Shown: positions 1-5,573 of the stretch, piece after piece
Numbering within the stretch: the first letter of the stretch is position 1
Layout: each line of letters begins with the position of its first letter
Source of the DNA: an uncultured Lachnospiraceae bacterium
GTDB lineage: Bacteria > Bacillota > Clostridia > Lachnospirales > Lachnospiraceae
Assembly: GCA_946549155.1 (NCBI GenBank)
Contig: CAMNQN010000136.1
Coordinates: 1 to 9,356 of the forward strand
Length of the DNA stretch: 9,356 bases
Direction: 5' to 3'
Translations under genes and position numbers: made by a program
The notes under the pieces: model-generated
The model's input: only the letters and a program-made list of their open reading frames with translations
What the model was told of the DNA's origin: nothing
The model's database searches: none

Positions 1-24
1 TTCAGGTGCAATTCTGCACCTGAA
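1..24. repeat. Perfect 10-bp inverted repeat at the window edge
   Basis: The arms TTCAGGTGCA (1-10) and TGCACCTGAA (15-24) are exact reverse complements around a 4-base loop. The site lies about 100 bases downstream of the dCMP deaminase stop codon. It may be the stem of the terminator of that minus-strand unit, but any T-tract would lie to the left of base 1 and cannot be seen. No T-tract follows on the plus strand. A related 8-base piece, ACCTGAAC, recurs at 44-51. Operator or repeat-family member are alternatives. Confidence 0.5.
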
Positions 25-126
25 CACCTCGCGGAACAGTGGTACCTGAACAGTATCCTTTGCAGTACAATAACATGCGTTCTTCCACATATGGATTACG
101 GTCAGCCAGCCGCAAAGGGTGCGAAG

Positions 127-612
127 CTACAGTTCAATCTCGATCCTGCGCCCGGAATGCTGGTACTGGTAATAGCGCACCCCCGCCGCATTCAGCATCC
201 GTTTGGAGGCCAGCACCGATACGGAATCCGGATATTTATTGATATCATAGATCACCGTCCTGATACCGGACTGGATAATTGCCTTGGCACACTCATTGCA
301 GGGGAACATGGAAACATAGAGCTTGGCTCCCTCCAGGCTGCCGCCCCGGTAGTTTAAAATCGCGTTCAGCTCACTGTGCACCACATAGACGTACTTTGTA
401 TCCATCGCTTCCCCATCCCGGCCCCAGGGAAACTCGTCATCAGAGCACGCCCTGGGGAACCCGTTATAACCCATGGAGAGAATCTTATTGTCCGGACTCA
501 CGATACAGGCGCCCACCTGAGAATTAGGATCCTTGGAACGCATCCCGGACAGCTTCGCCACGCCCATAAAATACTCATCCCAGGAAATATAGTTCTCTCT
601 CTTGTCCCTCAT
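127..612 (-). CDS. dCMP deaminase family protein (ComEB-like)
   Basis: This is a 161-residue zinc-dependent deaminase, expected to convert dCMP to dUMP in the cytoplasm and so feed dTMP synthesis. Zinc-site motifs are visible: H79-S-E81 (the usual form is HAE, with Glu81 as the proton shuttle) and P104-C105-N-E-C108. A GYNGFPR motif at 48-54 and the HSELNAI context are typical of deoxycytidylate rather than cytidine deaminases. Length fits the short bacterial dCMP deaminases. An ATG start at 612 is preceded by a purine-rich GGGAGAAGGGGG region. It lies 23 bases after upp on the same strand and is probably co-transcribed with it, which makes a pyrimidine salvage pair. The B. subtilis relative is ComEB. 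The exact in vivo substrate is inferred from family membership. Confidence 0.93.
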   Translation of the reverse strand: MRDKRENYISWDEYFMGVAKLSGMRSKDPNSQVGACIVSPDNKILSMGYNGFPRACSDDEFPWGRDGEAMDTKYVYVVHSELNAILNYRGGSLEGAKLYVSMFPCNECAKAIIQSGIRTVIYDINKYPDSVSVLASKRMLNAAGVRYYQYQHSGRRIEIEL

Positions 613-635
613 ACCGTGTTCCCCCTTCTCCCTGT

Positions 636-1265
636 TTATTTCGTACCGAATATACGATCACCCGCGTCACCCAGACCGGGGACAATATAGCCGTGGTCAT
701 TGAGATGGTCATCCAGCGCCGCAATATAGATATCCACATCCGGATGAACCTCCTGCATCCGCTTCACGCCCTCCGGCGCGGCAATGATGCACATAAAGCG
801 GATATTTTTACAGCCCTTATCCTTCAGCATCTTGATCGCTGCCACAGAAGAGCCGCCGGTGGCCAGCATGGGATCCACCACAAATACCTCCCGCTCGGCA
901 CAATCCGCCGGAAGCTTACAGTAATACTCCACCGGCTCCAGGGTGGCCGGATCACGGTACAGGCCAATATGCCCCACCTTTGCCGCCGGAATCATATCCA
1001 GCATACCATCCACCATTCCCAGCCCGGCCCGCAGGATCGGTACCACCGCCAGCTTCTTTCCGCTCAGCTCCTTTACGGTAGTCTTACAGATAGGCGTCTC
1101 AATCTCCACATCCACCAGCTTCAGATTCCGGGTGGCCTCAAAACACATCAGCTTCGCAATCTCGCTGATAATCGTTCGGAAGTCCTTAGAACCTACCTCT
1201 TTTCTGCGAATCATACCTACCTTATGCTGAATCAGCGGATGATCCAATACCGTTACTTTTGACAT
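636..1265 (-). CDS. upp: Uracil phosphoribosyltransferase
   Basis: The 209-residue enzyme makes UMP and pyrophosphate from uracil and PRPP in the cytoplasm, the main uracil salvage step. The type I PRPP-binding loop is clear at residues 130-141 (VDPMLATGGSSV). The PILRAGLGM segment at 76-84 and the C-terminal GLGDAGDRIFGTK (197-209), which forms the uracil-binding region in this family, are intact. Length is that of B. subtilis and E. coli Upp. The ATG start is supported by AAGGAGG (1274-1280) with 8 bases of spacing. It sits between the phosphatase homologue (81 bases upstream) and dCMP deaminase (23 bases downstream), all on the minus strand. The larger upstream gap is A+T-rich with a TGTATATATACA palindrome, so an internal promoter or operator is possible. 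Confidence 0.98.
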   Translation of the reverse strand: MSKVTVLDHPLIQHKVGMIRRKEVGSKDFRTIISEIAKLMCFEATRNLKLVDVEIETPICKTTVKELSGKKLAVVPILRAGLGMVDGMLDMIPAAKVGHIGLYRDPATLEPVEYYCKLPADCAEREVFVVDPMLATGGSSVAAIKMLKDKGCKNIRFMCIIAAPEGVKRMQEVHPDVDIYIAALDDHLNDHGYIVPGLGDAGDRIFGTK

Positions 1266-1287
1266 TACTGTTTCCTCCTTTTGTGAA

Positions 1288-1299
1288 TGTATATATACA
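1288..1299. promoter_or_regulatory. A+T-rich palindrome in the upp leader
   Basis: TGTATATATACA is a perfect 12-base palindrome located 22 bases before the upp start codon and 8 bases before its ribosome binding site. On the minus strand it follows T-rich sequence with TATATT and TATATA hexamers, which could be weak -10 elements, but no convincing -35 accompanies them. It could be an operator, part of an internal promoter, or simply low-complexity sequence. Confidence 0.25.
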
Positions 1300-1346
1300 A
1301 ATAAATATAAACCTGCAGAATTACTTATTATCTGCCCCTTCCTGCG

Positions 1347-1808
1347 CTACGCCAGGAGCTCCTCTTCGTTCAGCACAATCACCAGTTTATTAATCAGCTC
1401 CTTCAGCTGTTCAAAACACCTTCCGTAATCGGCCAGATCGCCGCCGTAGGGATCCTTCACCTCTTCGGCCTCACTGATATACTCCGTCAGGACATACAGA
1501 TTTTTGACCCCTTCATAATCCAGCAGAATCTTCTCTTTCTGCGCATGATCCATGGTGAGGATCAGCGTCCGCTCGTCAAAGTCCTCCCATATCAAAGGTT
1601 CGCTGGTGTGATTCTTCATGGACAGGCCGTTTCCGGCCAGAATCGCCTCCGCCTTGGGATTAATCGGCTCCGGAAAAAGAACCACCAGGCCCTTGGAATC
1701 AATCAGGATATCCTCCAGAAGATATTTACTTTGTAAAATTGCCTCCGCCATAGGACTGGTAGACGTATCGCTTCCGCTTACAAAAATAAGCTTATCATAC
1801 TTTTTCAA
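1347..1808 (-). CDS. Low-molecular-weight protein-tyrosine-phosphatase-fold protein, probably catalytically dead
   Basis: This 153-residue protein has the length and layout of the LMW-PTP / arsenate reductase family (YwlE-like). The phosphate loop, normally CxGNxCRS, reads S11-G-S-D-T-S16-T17-S18 before PMAEAI. The nucleophilic Cys is therefore Ser and the phosphate-binding Arg is Thr. The general-acid motif D119-P120-Y121 is kept. The only cysteine is C131, far from the loop. Such a protein should not hydrolyse phospho-amino acids by the family mechanism and may bind phosphate or phosphoproteins, or be relaxing towards loss. The start is TTG at 1808 and no in-frame ATG comes before the P-loop. 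It follows sua5 by 34 bases, the same pairing as ywlC-ywlE of B. subtilis. The reading frame is intact, which argues for a maintained protein rather than a dead gene. Confidence 0.88.
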   Translation of the reverse strand: MKKYDKLIFVSGSDTSTSPMAEAILQSKYLLEDILIDSKGLVVLFPEPINPKAEAILAGNGLSMKNHTSEPLIWEDFDERTLILTMDHAQKEKILLDYEGVKNLYVLTEYISEAEEVKDPYGGDLADYGRCFEQLKELINKLVIVLNEEELLA

Positions 1809-1815
1809 ACTAACT

Positions 1816-1823
1816 GCTCCTTT
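1816..1823 (-). promoter_or_regulatory. Ribosome binding site that fixes a TTG start
   Basis: On the minus strand AAAGGAGC ends 7 bases before TTG at 1808-1806. The next in-frame ATG is residue 20, inside the conserved PMAE motif, so TTG is the real start of the phosphatase homologue. Confidence 0.75.
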
Positions 1824-1842
1824 TACCGGACTATCCGTTTTT

Positions 1843-2892
1843 TCACTCCGCGTGAAGAATTTGATGCCCTGCCGCCTTGATCAGCCGGTTCATAATAGCC
1901 TGGCCCATCTGTGGCGTCTCGAATGCCTCGGAGTAAATCTTCGACACCTCCAGCTCGTCAAACTCCCGCAAAATACTATATAAATGTGCGGCGATGGTGA
2001 TCTCCTCCGACCGTGTGCCCACCGATTTCACAATACCCCTGGAATAAAACGCCGCCGACTCATCCGTGGCAATAATGCCTGCCTGGCGGCCCTTCGCAGA
2101 CTCCTGCGCTACCAGTTCATTAATCTTCCTCCGGACCGCCTCCGCCTCGCCCTCCACGATGGTCAGACTGGCCCTGGGGGCATAATGGCGGTATTTCATC
2201 CCCGGCGCTTTTGGGCGAAGGTTCGGATCATCCTTTAACAGCGCCTCATCCAGATGCACCGGCCCTATTATTTTCCCCAGCATCTCTTCATTTATATACC
2301 CCGGCCGCAAAATCACCGGATTTTTCTCTGTCAGATCCACGATGGTGGACTCCAGGCCGATGCCTACGCTGCCTCCGTCAATAATCGCGTCAATTTTCCC
2401 ATCCATGTCATCCGCCACATGGGAGGCTTTTGTGGGACTGGGCCTGCCGGAGGTGTTGGCGCTGGGCGCCGCAATATAGCCGCCGCCTGCCCGAATCAGC
2501 GCCAGTGCCACGGGATGATCCGGCATCCGCACCGCCACCGTATCCAATCCTCCGGTGGTACCGTAGGGCACCGCATCCTTCTTCCTGAAAATCATGGTCA
2601 GCGGCCCTGGCCAGAAGGCTTTCGCCAGCTTCATGGCAGCCTCCGGAATCTCCTCCGCAATGGCCTCCAGCGCAGAAAAATCCGCGATATGAACAATCAG
2701 CGGATTATCGGAGGGCCGTCCCTTGGCGGCGTAGATTTTCGCCGCCGCTTCCGCGTCCAGCGCGTTCGCCCCCAAACCATATACCGTCTCCGTGGGGAAC
2801 GCCACCAGGCCGCCTTTCCTTATGATCTCCCCGGCCTGAAGCATCGCCGCCTCATCCACACCCGAAGTCATGTTCCACATGATCGTCTCCAT
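1843..2892 (-). CDS. ywlC: L-threonylcarbamoyladenylate synthase, Sua5/YwlC type
   Basis: The 349-residue enzyme makes threonylcarbamoyl-AMP from threonine, bicarbonate and ATP, the first step of t6A modification at tRNA position 37. The YrdC catalytic domain (about 13-205) shows FPTETVYGLGAN (32-43), KGRPSDNPL (57-65), PSANTSGRPSPTKASHV (143-159) and GLESTIVDL (179-187). A linker with PGMKYRHYAPR (230-240) leads to the C-terminal Sua5 domain (about 241-349), so this is the long form rather than TsaC. An open frame continues upstream to 2988, but the promoter at 2968-2996 overlaps that extension and AAGGAGA at 2906-2912 precedes the ATG at 2892, so I chose 2892. The TGA stop is 34 bases before the phosphatase homologue, so co-transcription is likely. 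Confidence 0.95.
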   Translation of the reverse strand: METIMWNMTSGVDEAAMLQAGEIIRKGGLVAFPTETVYGLGANALDAEAAAKIYAAKGRPSDNPLIVHIADFSALEAIAEEIPEAAMKLAKAFWPGPLTMIFRKKDAVPYGTTGGLDTVAVRMPDHPVALALIRAGGGYIAAPSANTSGRPSPTKASHVADDMDGKIDAIIDGGSVGIGLESTIVDLTEKNPVILRPGYINEEMLGKIIGPVHLDEALLKDDPNLRPKAPGMKYRHYAPRASLTIVEGEAEAVRRKINELVAQESAKGRQAGIIATDESAAFYSRGIVKSVGTRSEEITIAAHLYSILREFDELEVSKIYSEAFETPQMGQAIMNRLIKAAGHQILHAE

Positions 2893-2967
2893 ATGTATTG
2901 TCGCCTCTCCTTTTCGCCCGCGCCTGCGGACATACGATTTTCCATTCTGGCTCTGCCCTTTCCGTAC

Positions 2968-2996
2968 ATTATACCACCATCCACTCATTCTGAAAA
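2968..2996 (-). promoter_or_regulatory. Sigma-A promoter of the sua5 unit
   Basis: Read on the minus strand: -35 TTTTCA (2996-2991), a 17-base spacer, then TGG followed by a perfect -10 TATAAT (2973-2968). Transcription should begin near 2961, giving a leader of about 70 bases. The -10 matches consensus fully and carries the TGN extension; the -35 matches 4 of 6. This promoter rules out an upstream start for sua5. Confidence 0.78.
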
Positions 2997-3017
2997 CCTT
3001 TTTTTAGGAGGGACATA

Positions 3018-3044
3018 TTCGTGTTTTGTTAATAGCAGGACGCA
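3018..3044. repeat. Bipartite dispersed repeat, copy 1
   Basis: TTCGTGTTTTGTTAA (3018-3032), four bases, then AGGACGCA (3037-3044). The same two blocks occur at 9302-9329 with a five-base gap. Two exact blocks of 15 and 8 bases in register are very unlikely by chance in a window this size. The copy lies 21 bases upstream of the sua5 -35 and 64 bases upstream of the S1 gene's extended -10. Its minus-strand reading contains TTAACA, like one half of a PhoP box. Function unknown. Confidence 0.7.
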
Positions 3045-3077
3045 AAAAACATTGCCACTCAAACAGTAATATTTTTA

Positions 3078-3090
3078 GGAAATAATTTCC
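3078..3090. promoter_or_regulatory. Palindrome next to the S1 gene promoter
   Basis: GGAAAT (3078-3083), a central A, then ATTTCC (3085-3090): a perfect 13-base palindrome. It covers roughly positions -46 to -34 relative to the inferred start of the S1 transcript, and touches the place where a -35 element would be. A repressor operator is a reasonable guess; no regulator is named by the sequence. Confidence 0.35.
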
Positions 3091-3108
3091 CCGGTTTTCC
3101 TTATTCTG

Positions 3109-3117
3109 TGGTATACT
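3109..3117 (+). promoter_or_regulatory. Extended -10 promoter of the S1-domain gene
   Basis: TGG followed by TATACT (3112-3117) is a good extended -10. The position 17 bases upstream (3089-3094, CCCCGG) bears no resemblance to TTGACA, which fits extended -10 promoters that need little -35 contact, or a promoter that needs an activator. The start of transcription would be near 3124, giving a leader of about 104 bases. Confidence 0.6.
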
Positions 3118-3134
3118 GATGACAGTGCAAAAAA

Positions 3135-3200
3135 GGAAGGCAAACACAGCCCATGGACGGACTGCCTTCCGACGGACTGCCCCTCCCGCAGGGCAGGGGC
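3135..3200 (+). promoter_or_regulatory. Structured mRNA leader of the S1-domain gene
   Basis: Two hairpins follow the inferred transcription start. The first pairs GGAAGGCA (3135-3142) with TGCCTTCC (3163-3170) across a 20-base loop. The second pairs GCCCCT (3179-3184) with AGGGGC (3195-3200), with three more pairs CCC/GGG inside and a GCA loop. An 11-base direct repeat, GACGGACTGCC, occurs at 3156-3166 and 3171-3181, overlapping both stems, so alternative pairing is possible. No T-tract follows, so neither is a terminator. The ribosome binding site begins 13 bases later. By analogy with the structured, autoregulated rpsA leader of E. coli, translational autocontrol is possible but not shown. 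Confidence 0.5.
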
Positions 3201-3227
3201 CATACCCAGAAAGAGGAGGTTACATCT

Positions 3228-4298
3228 ATGGAACTGGAAGAAATGAACGTAACAGAAACGGAAGAAAAAGCGGCGGAAACCGCAGTGCCCGAAGCAGCCG
3301 ATATCGCAGCGGCAGAAGCTCCGGCGCCGGAGGGCAGCGCGGAAGCTGAGAAAGCTGTTCCCGCTGCGGCGGCAACGGCCGACGAAGCTGCTCCCGCTGA
3401 ATCCATGGCCGACTACGCTCAGGAGCTGGAGGCTTCTTTCAAAAAGATTTATGAGGGAGATATTCTCACCGGCACGGTAATCGGCATCTCCGAGACAGAG
3501 ATTACCCTGGACTTTGGTTACTACACCGACGGCATTATCCGCCTGGAGGATGCCAGTGACGATCCCGCCTTCTCCATCAAAAACAGCATCGAGATGGGGC
3601 AGACCCTCTCCGCCACCGTGATCAAGCGGGACGACGGCGCGGGACACATCCTGCTGTCTATGAAGGAAGCAGCCGCGGTACTGGCCTGGGATAAGCTGAA
3701 GGAATTAAAGGACAGCCAGCAGAATGTCACCGTAAAGATCACCGGTGTGACCCGCAGCGGCGTTGTAGCTTATCTGGAAGGGATCCGGGGCTTCATCCCC
3801 GCCTCCAAGCTGGCGTTAAACTATGTGGAGGAGGACGACCTGCAGAATTATCTGAATAAGGAGCTGGAAGTGCGCGTCATCACTGCGGAGGAAGAGGGAA
3901 AACGTCTGGTTATGTCCGCCAGGGACATCCTGCGGGAAGCCGCTGATGCAGAGCGGGCCAGGAAGATCTCCAATGTGGAAATCGGCCTGGTGACAGAAGG
4001 GATCGTGGAGACCATCAAGGACTACGGAGCATTTGTAAACCTGGGCGGCGGCCTCTCCGGCCTGCTGCATGTATCCCAGATCAGCCAGCAGAGAATCAAG
4101 CATCCCGGTGCAGTGCTGAAAGAGGGACAGAAGGTAAAGGTAAAGATCATCGGCGTAAAGGACGGCAAAATCAGCCTGAGCATGAAAGCGCTGGAGGACG
4201 TGACTGCAAAGGAAATCGAGGAGGAGGTTTTCGAGCTTCCGAAATCAGAAGCAGCCACCACATCCTTAGGCTCCCTGTTTGCCAAGATTAAGCTGTAA
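3228..4298 (+). CDS. S1 RNA-binding domain protein, ribosomal protein S1-like, three S1 domains
   Basis: The 356-residue cytoplasmic protein has three OB-fold S1 domains at about 76-146, 164-232 and 251-321. The third is the most canonical, with the KDYGAFVNLGGGLSGLLHVSQIS stretch (264-286) and KISLSMKAL (314-322). The first 66 residues are almost only Ala, Glu and Pro, an acidic disordered tail. It should bind mRNA on the ribosome or other RNA; E. coli S1 has six domains, while low-G+C Gram-positives often carry shorter forms such as YpfD. I therefore do not assign rpsA firmly. The ATG at 3228 has GAGGAGGT (3213-3220) 7 bases before it. An in-frame ATG at 3153 would add 25 residues (a DGLPSDGLPLP-type tail) but has only a weak, distant GGAAGG. 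The gene stands alone and ends at a bidirectional terminator. Confidence 0.92.
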   Translation: MELEEMNVTETEEKAAETAVPEAADIAAAEAPAPEGSAEAEKAVPAAAATADEAAPAESMADYAQELEASFKKIYEGDILTGTVIGISETEITLDFGYYTDGIIRLEDASDDPAFSIKNSIEMGQTLSATVIKRDDGAGHILLSMKEAAAVLAWDKLKELKDSQQNVTVKITGVTRSGVVAYLEGIRGFIPASKLALNYVEEDDLQNYLNKELEVRVITAEEEGKRLVMSARDILREAADAERARKISNVEIGLVTEGIVETIKDYGAFVNLGGGLSGLLHVSQISQQRIKHPGAVLKEGQKVKVKIIGVKDGKISLSMKALEDVTAKEIEEEVFELPKSEAATTSLGSLFAKIKL

Positions 4299-4360
4299 GG
4301 GAAACGCTGAATTCATCAGCAGCTCCCAAGCTGTCGCCCAGCCTGATACCAGAGCAATAC

Positions 4361-4415
4361 AAAAAAAGACCACACCGCAGGAATATTTGCCTCTTCGGTG
4401 TGGTCTTACTTTTTC
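4361..4415. terminator. Bidirectional intrinsic terminator
   Basis: AAGACCACACCG (4366-4377) pairs perfectly with CGGTGTGGTCTT (4396-4407), a 12-bp stem with an 18-base loop. On the plus strand it is followed by ACTTTTT; on the minus strand the stem is followed by a run of seven T (the A-tract at 4361-4367, partly in the stem). It can end both the S1-domain gene (67 bases after its stop) and the convergent [4Fe-4S] gene. Confidence 0.92.
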
Positions 4416-4427
4416 TCTTTGCTGATC

Positions 4428-4817
4428 CTATTTCTCCTGAATCTCCAGAATTCCTACAGGACATGCCTTCGCGCAGATACCGCAGGCGATACACTTCGTG
4501 GTCACCGGTGAGCTCTCCACCTTTACCATCACCTTCATGGGGCAGACTTCCACGCACTCGCCGCAGCCATTACACAGCTTCTTGTCGATCATATACACGC
4601 CCTTGGCGTTCTGCTTGATGGCGCCCTGCTTACAGGTACGGGCACACTTTCCACACTGGATGCAGGTGTTGGGTTTCGGCTCCCCATCTTTTCCCGCCAC
4701 GATCTGGATGCAGGATTTCGCCGGATCGAACTCTTTGTAAAATGCGTTGGAGCAGGCGTCCACGCACGCCAGGCATGCCATACAGCCCTTCTTATCAGTT
4801 ACCACAAGTTTTTTCAT
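4428..4817 (-). CDS. [4Fe-4S] polyferredoxin-type electron carrier, four cluster motifs
   Basis: This 129-residue cytoplasmic protein has four CxxCxxCxxxC motifs: C12-C15-C18-C22, C52-C55-C58-C62, C82-C85-C88-C92 and C109-C112-C115-C119. The third and fourth are followed by Pro as in bacterial ferredoxins. Cys36 is an extra cysteine in the 29-residue stretch between motifs 1 and 2. It should hold up to four [4Fe-4S] clusters and carry single electrons, like ferredoxins or electron-transfer subunits of the HycB/CooF type. There is no signal peptide or membrane segment. The redox partner cannot be told: no oxidoreductase lies nearby. The ATG at 4817 is preceded by GGAGG (4826-4830) at 8 bases. 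It follows phoU by 110 bases but has its own strong promoter, so its link to phosphate uptake is doubtful. Confidence 0.93.
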   Translation of the reverse strand: MKKLVVTDKKGCMACLACVDACSNAFYKEFDPAKSCIQIVAGKDGEPKPNTCIQCGKCARTCKQGAIKQNAKGVYMIDKKLCNGCGECVEVCPMKVMVKVESSPVTTKCIACGICAKACPVGILEIQEK

Positions 4818-4844
4818 AGATTTATCCTCCGTTTATGCCATTTT

Positions 4845-4885
4845 AAGGCGGGACCCATACGTCGTTCTGTCCGGGGCCCCGCCCT
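4845..4885 (-). promoter_or_regulatory. Long G+C-rich hairpin at the 5' end of the [4Fe-4S] mRNA
   Basis: In the minus-strand RNA, AGGGCGGGGCCC (4885-4874) can pair with GGGUCCCGCCUU (4856-4845): 12 pairs including two G-U, with a 17-base loop. The inferred transcription start is near 4887, so the hairpin begins almost at the first base. After the stem comes AAAA rather than a U-tract, so it is not a standard terminator. It may protect the 5' end of the mRNA, or slow transcription reading through from phoU. Confidence 0.5.
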
Positions 4886-4893
4886 TTGTGAAT

Positions 4894-4922
4894 AGTATAA
4901 CATTCCGGAGAATTTCAGTCAA
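4894..4922 (-). promoter_or_regulatory. Strong sigma-A promoter of the [4Fe-4S] protein gene
   Basis: On the minus strand: -35 TTGACT (4922-4917), a 17-base spacer, TGT, then -10 TATACT (4899-4894). Both hexamers match consensus at 5 of 6 with ideal spacing and a TGN extension. The -35 begins 6 bases after the phoU stop, so the gene is probably expressed independently of the pst operon, with read-through possible because no terminator lies between. Confidence 0.85.
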
Positions 4923-4927
4923 TCATT

Positions 4928-5572
4928 TCACGCCTTATGCTTTCCCGTAATAGAGAAAATTACCCACTCCGCAATATTGGTGGCGTGATCCCCGATCCGT
5001 TCAAAATATTTGGCCGCCATCAAAAGATCCGCGGCCTGCTCGCCATTATCCGCATTCTGGTGAATCAGGGCAATCAGCTCGGTTTTCACCTGCACAAACA
5101 GGTCATCCACAATATCATCGTGCTCAATCACCTGCTTTGCCTGCTCCAGATTTTTGTTTACATAAGCCTCCAGGCTGCTGATCAGCATCACCATGGTCTC
5201 CTTCGCCATCTGCTCGATATGCTCCAGACGCTTCATGTAGGGTTTCCCCGCCATCACCAGGGTAAGCTCCGACAGATCCACCGCGTGATCCCCGATTCGC
5301 TCCATATCTGTGATCATTTTCAGCGCCGCGGAGATTACCCGCAGGTCTCTGGCCACCGGCTGCTGCTGCAGTAAAAGCCGAAGGCAAAGATTCTCAATGG
5401 TTTTCTCCTGATGATCGATTTCCTTGTCGCTGTCCATGGCAATCCGGGCTTTTTTCACATCCTGATGGATCAAAGCGTCCACCGCCATCTCAATGGCCTG
5501 CTCGATCATACCGCCCATGGAAATAATCTCTTTATTCAACTGCGCCAGCTGTTCGTCAAACCGATTCCGCAT
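4928..5572 (-). CDS. phoU: Phosphate transport and signalling regulator PhoU
   Basis: The 214-residue cytoplasmic protein has the two PhoU repeats, each a three-helix bundle ending in the metal-binding signature ERIGDHA: 91-97 and 191-197. PhoU dampens PstSCAB uptake and conveys phosphate status to the PhoR-type sensor kinase. Length is typical. Two in-frame starts are possible. TTG at 5581 lies one base from the Shine-Dalgarno AGGGAGG and cannot use it, while ATG at 5572 is 10 bases away, so 5572 is the start. That ATG is one base after the pstB TGA stop, and its ribosome binding site is inside pstB, a sign of translational coupling. It is the last gene of the pst operon. No phoP or phoR is in the window. 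Confidence 0.96.
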   Translation of the reverse strand: MRNRFDEQLAQLNKEIISMGGMIEQAIEMAVDALIHQDVKKARIAMDSDKEIDHQEKTIENLCLRLLLQQQPVARDLRVISAALKMITDMERIGDHAVDLSELTLVMAGKPYMKRLEHIEQMAKETMVMLISSLEAYVNKNLEQAKQVIEHDDIVDDLFVQVKTELIALIHQNADNGEQAADLLMAAKYFERIGDHATNIAEWVIFSITGKHKA

Positions 5573-5573
5573 A

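Larger units (their letters stand above)
2893..3227. other. Divergent intergenic region without a gene
   Basis: These 335 bases separate the divergent sua5 and S1-protein genes. They hold the sua5 promoter (2968-2996), a copy of a bipartite repeat (3018-3044), a GGAAAT-A-ATTTCC palindrome (3078-3090), the extended -10 of the S1 gene (3109-3117) and a leader with two hairpins (3135-3200). I find no convincing protein gene in it. The short frame starting ATG at 3153 runs in frame into the S1 gene and is discussed there. Confidence 0.8.

Noticed and set aside
32..43. CGGAACAGTGGT also found on the minus strand at 9278-9289
   Set aside because: A few 12-base matches are expected by chance in a window this size, and the flanks do not match.
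1..90. An open frame on the minus strand from ATG at 90 to the window edge (30 codons)
   Set aside because: No ribosome binding site before the ATG, Cys-rich odd composition and no recognisable domain; too short to judge because it is cut by the edge.
2910..2948. Possible short upstream frame in the sua5 leader beginning ATGGAAAAT
   Set aside because: It has no convincing ribosome binding site and no sign of an attenuator-type codon run.
2893..2988. N-terminal extension of Sua5 starting at 2988
   Set aside because: A near-perfect promoter with its -10 at 2968-2973 lies inside this stretch, and a ribosome binding site precedes the ATG at 2892.
2254..3069. A 271-codon open frame on the plus strand opposite sua5
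   Set aside because: Antisense to a conserved gene, shadow-like composition, and it runs through the sua5 promoter. No recognisable domain.
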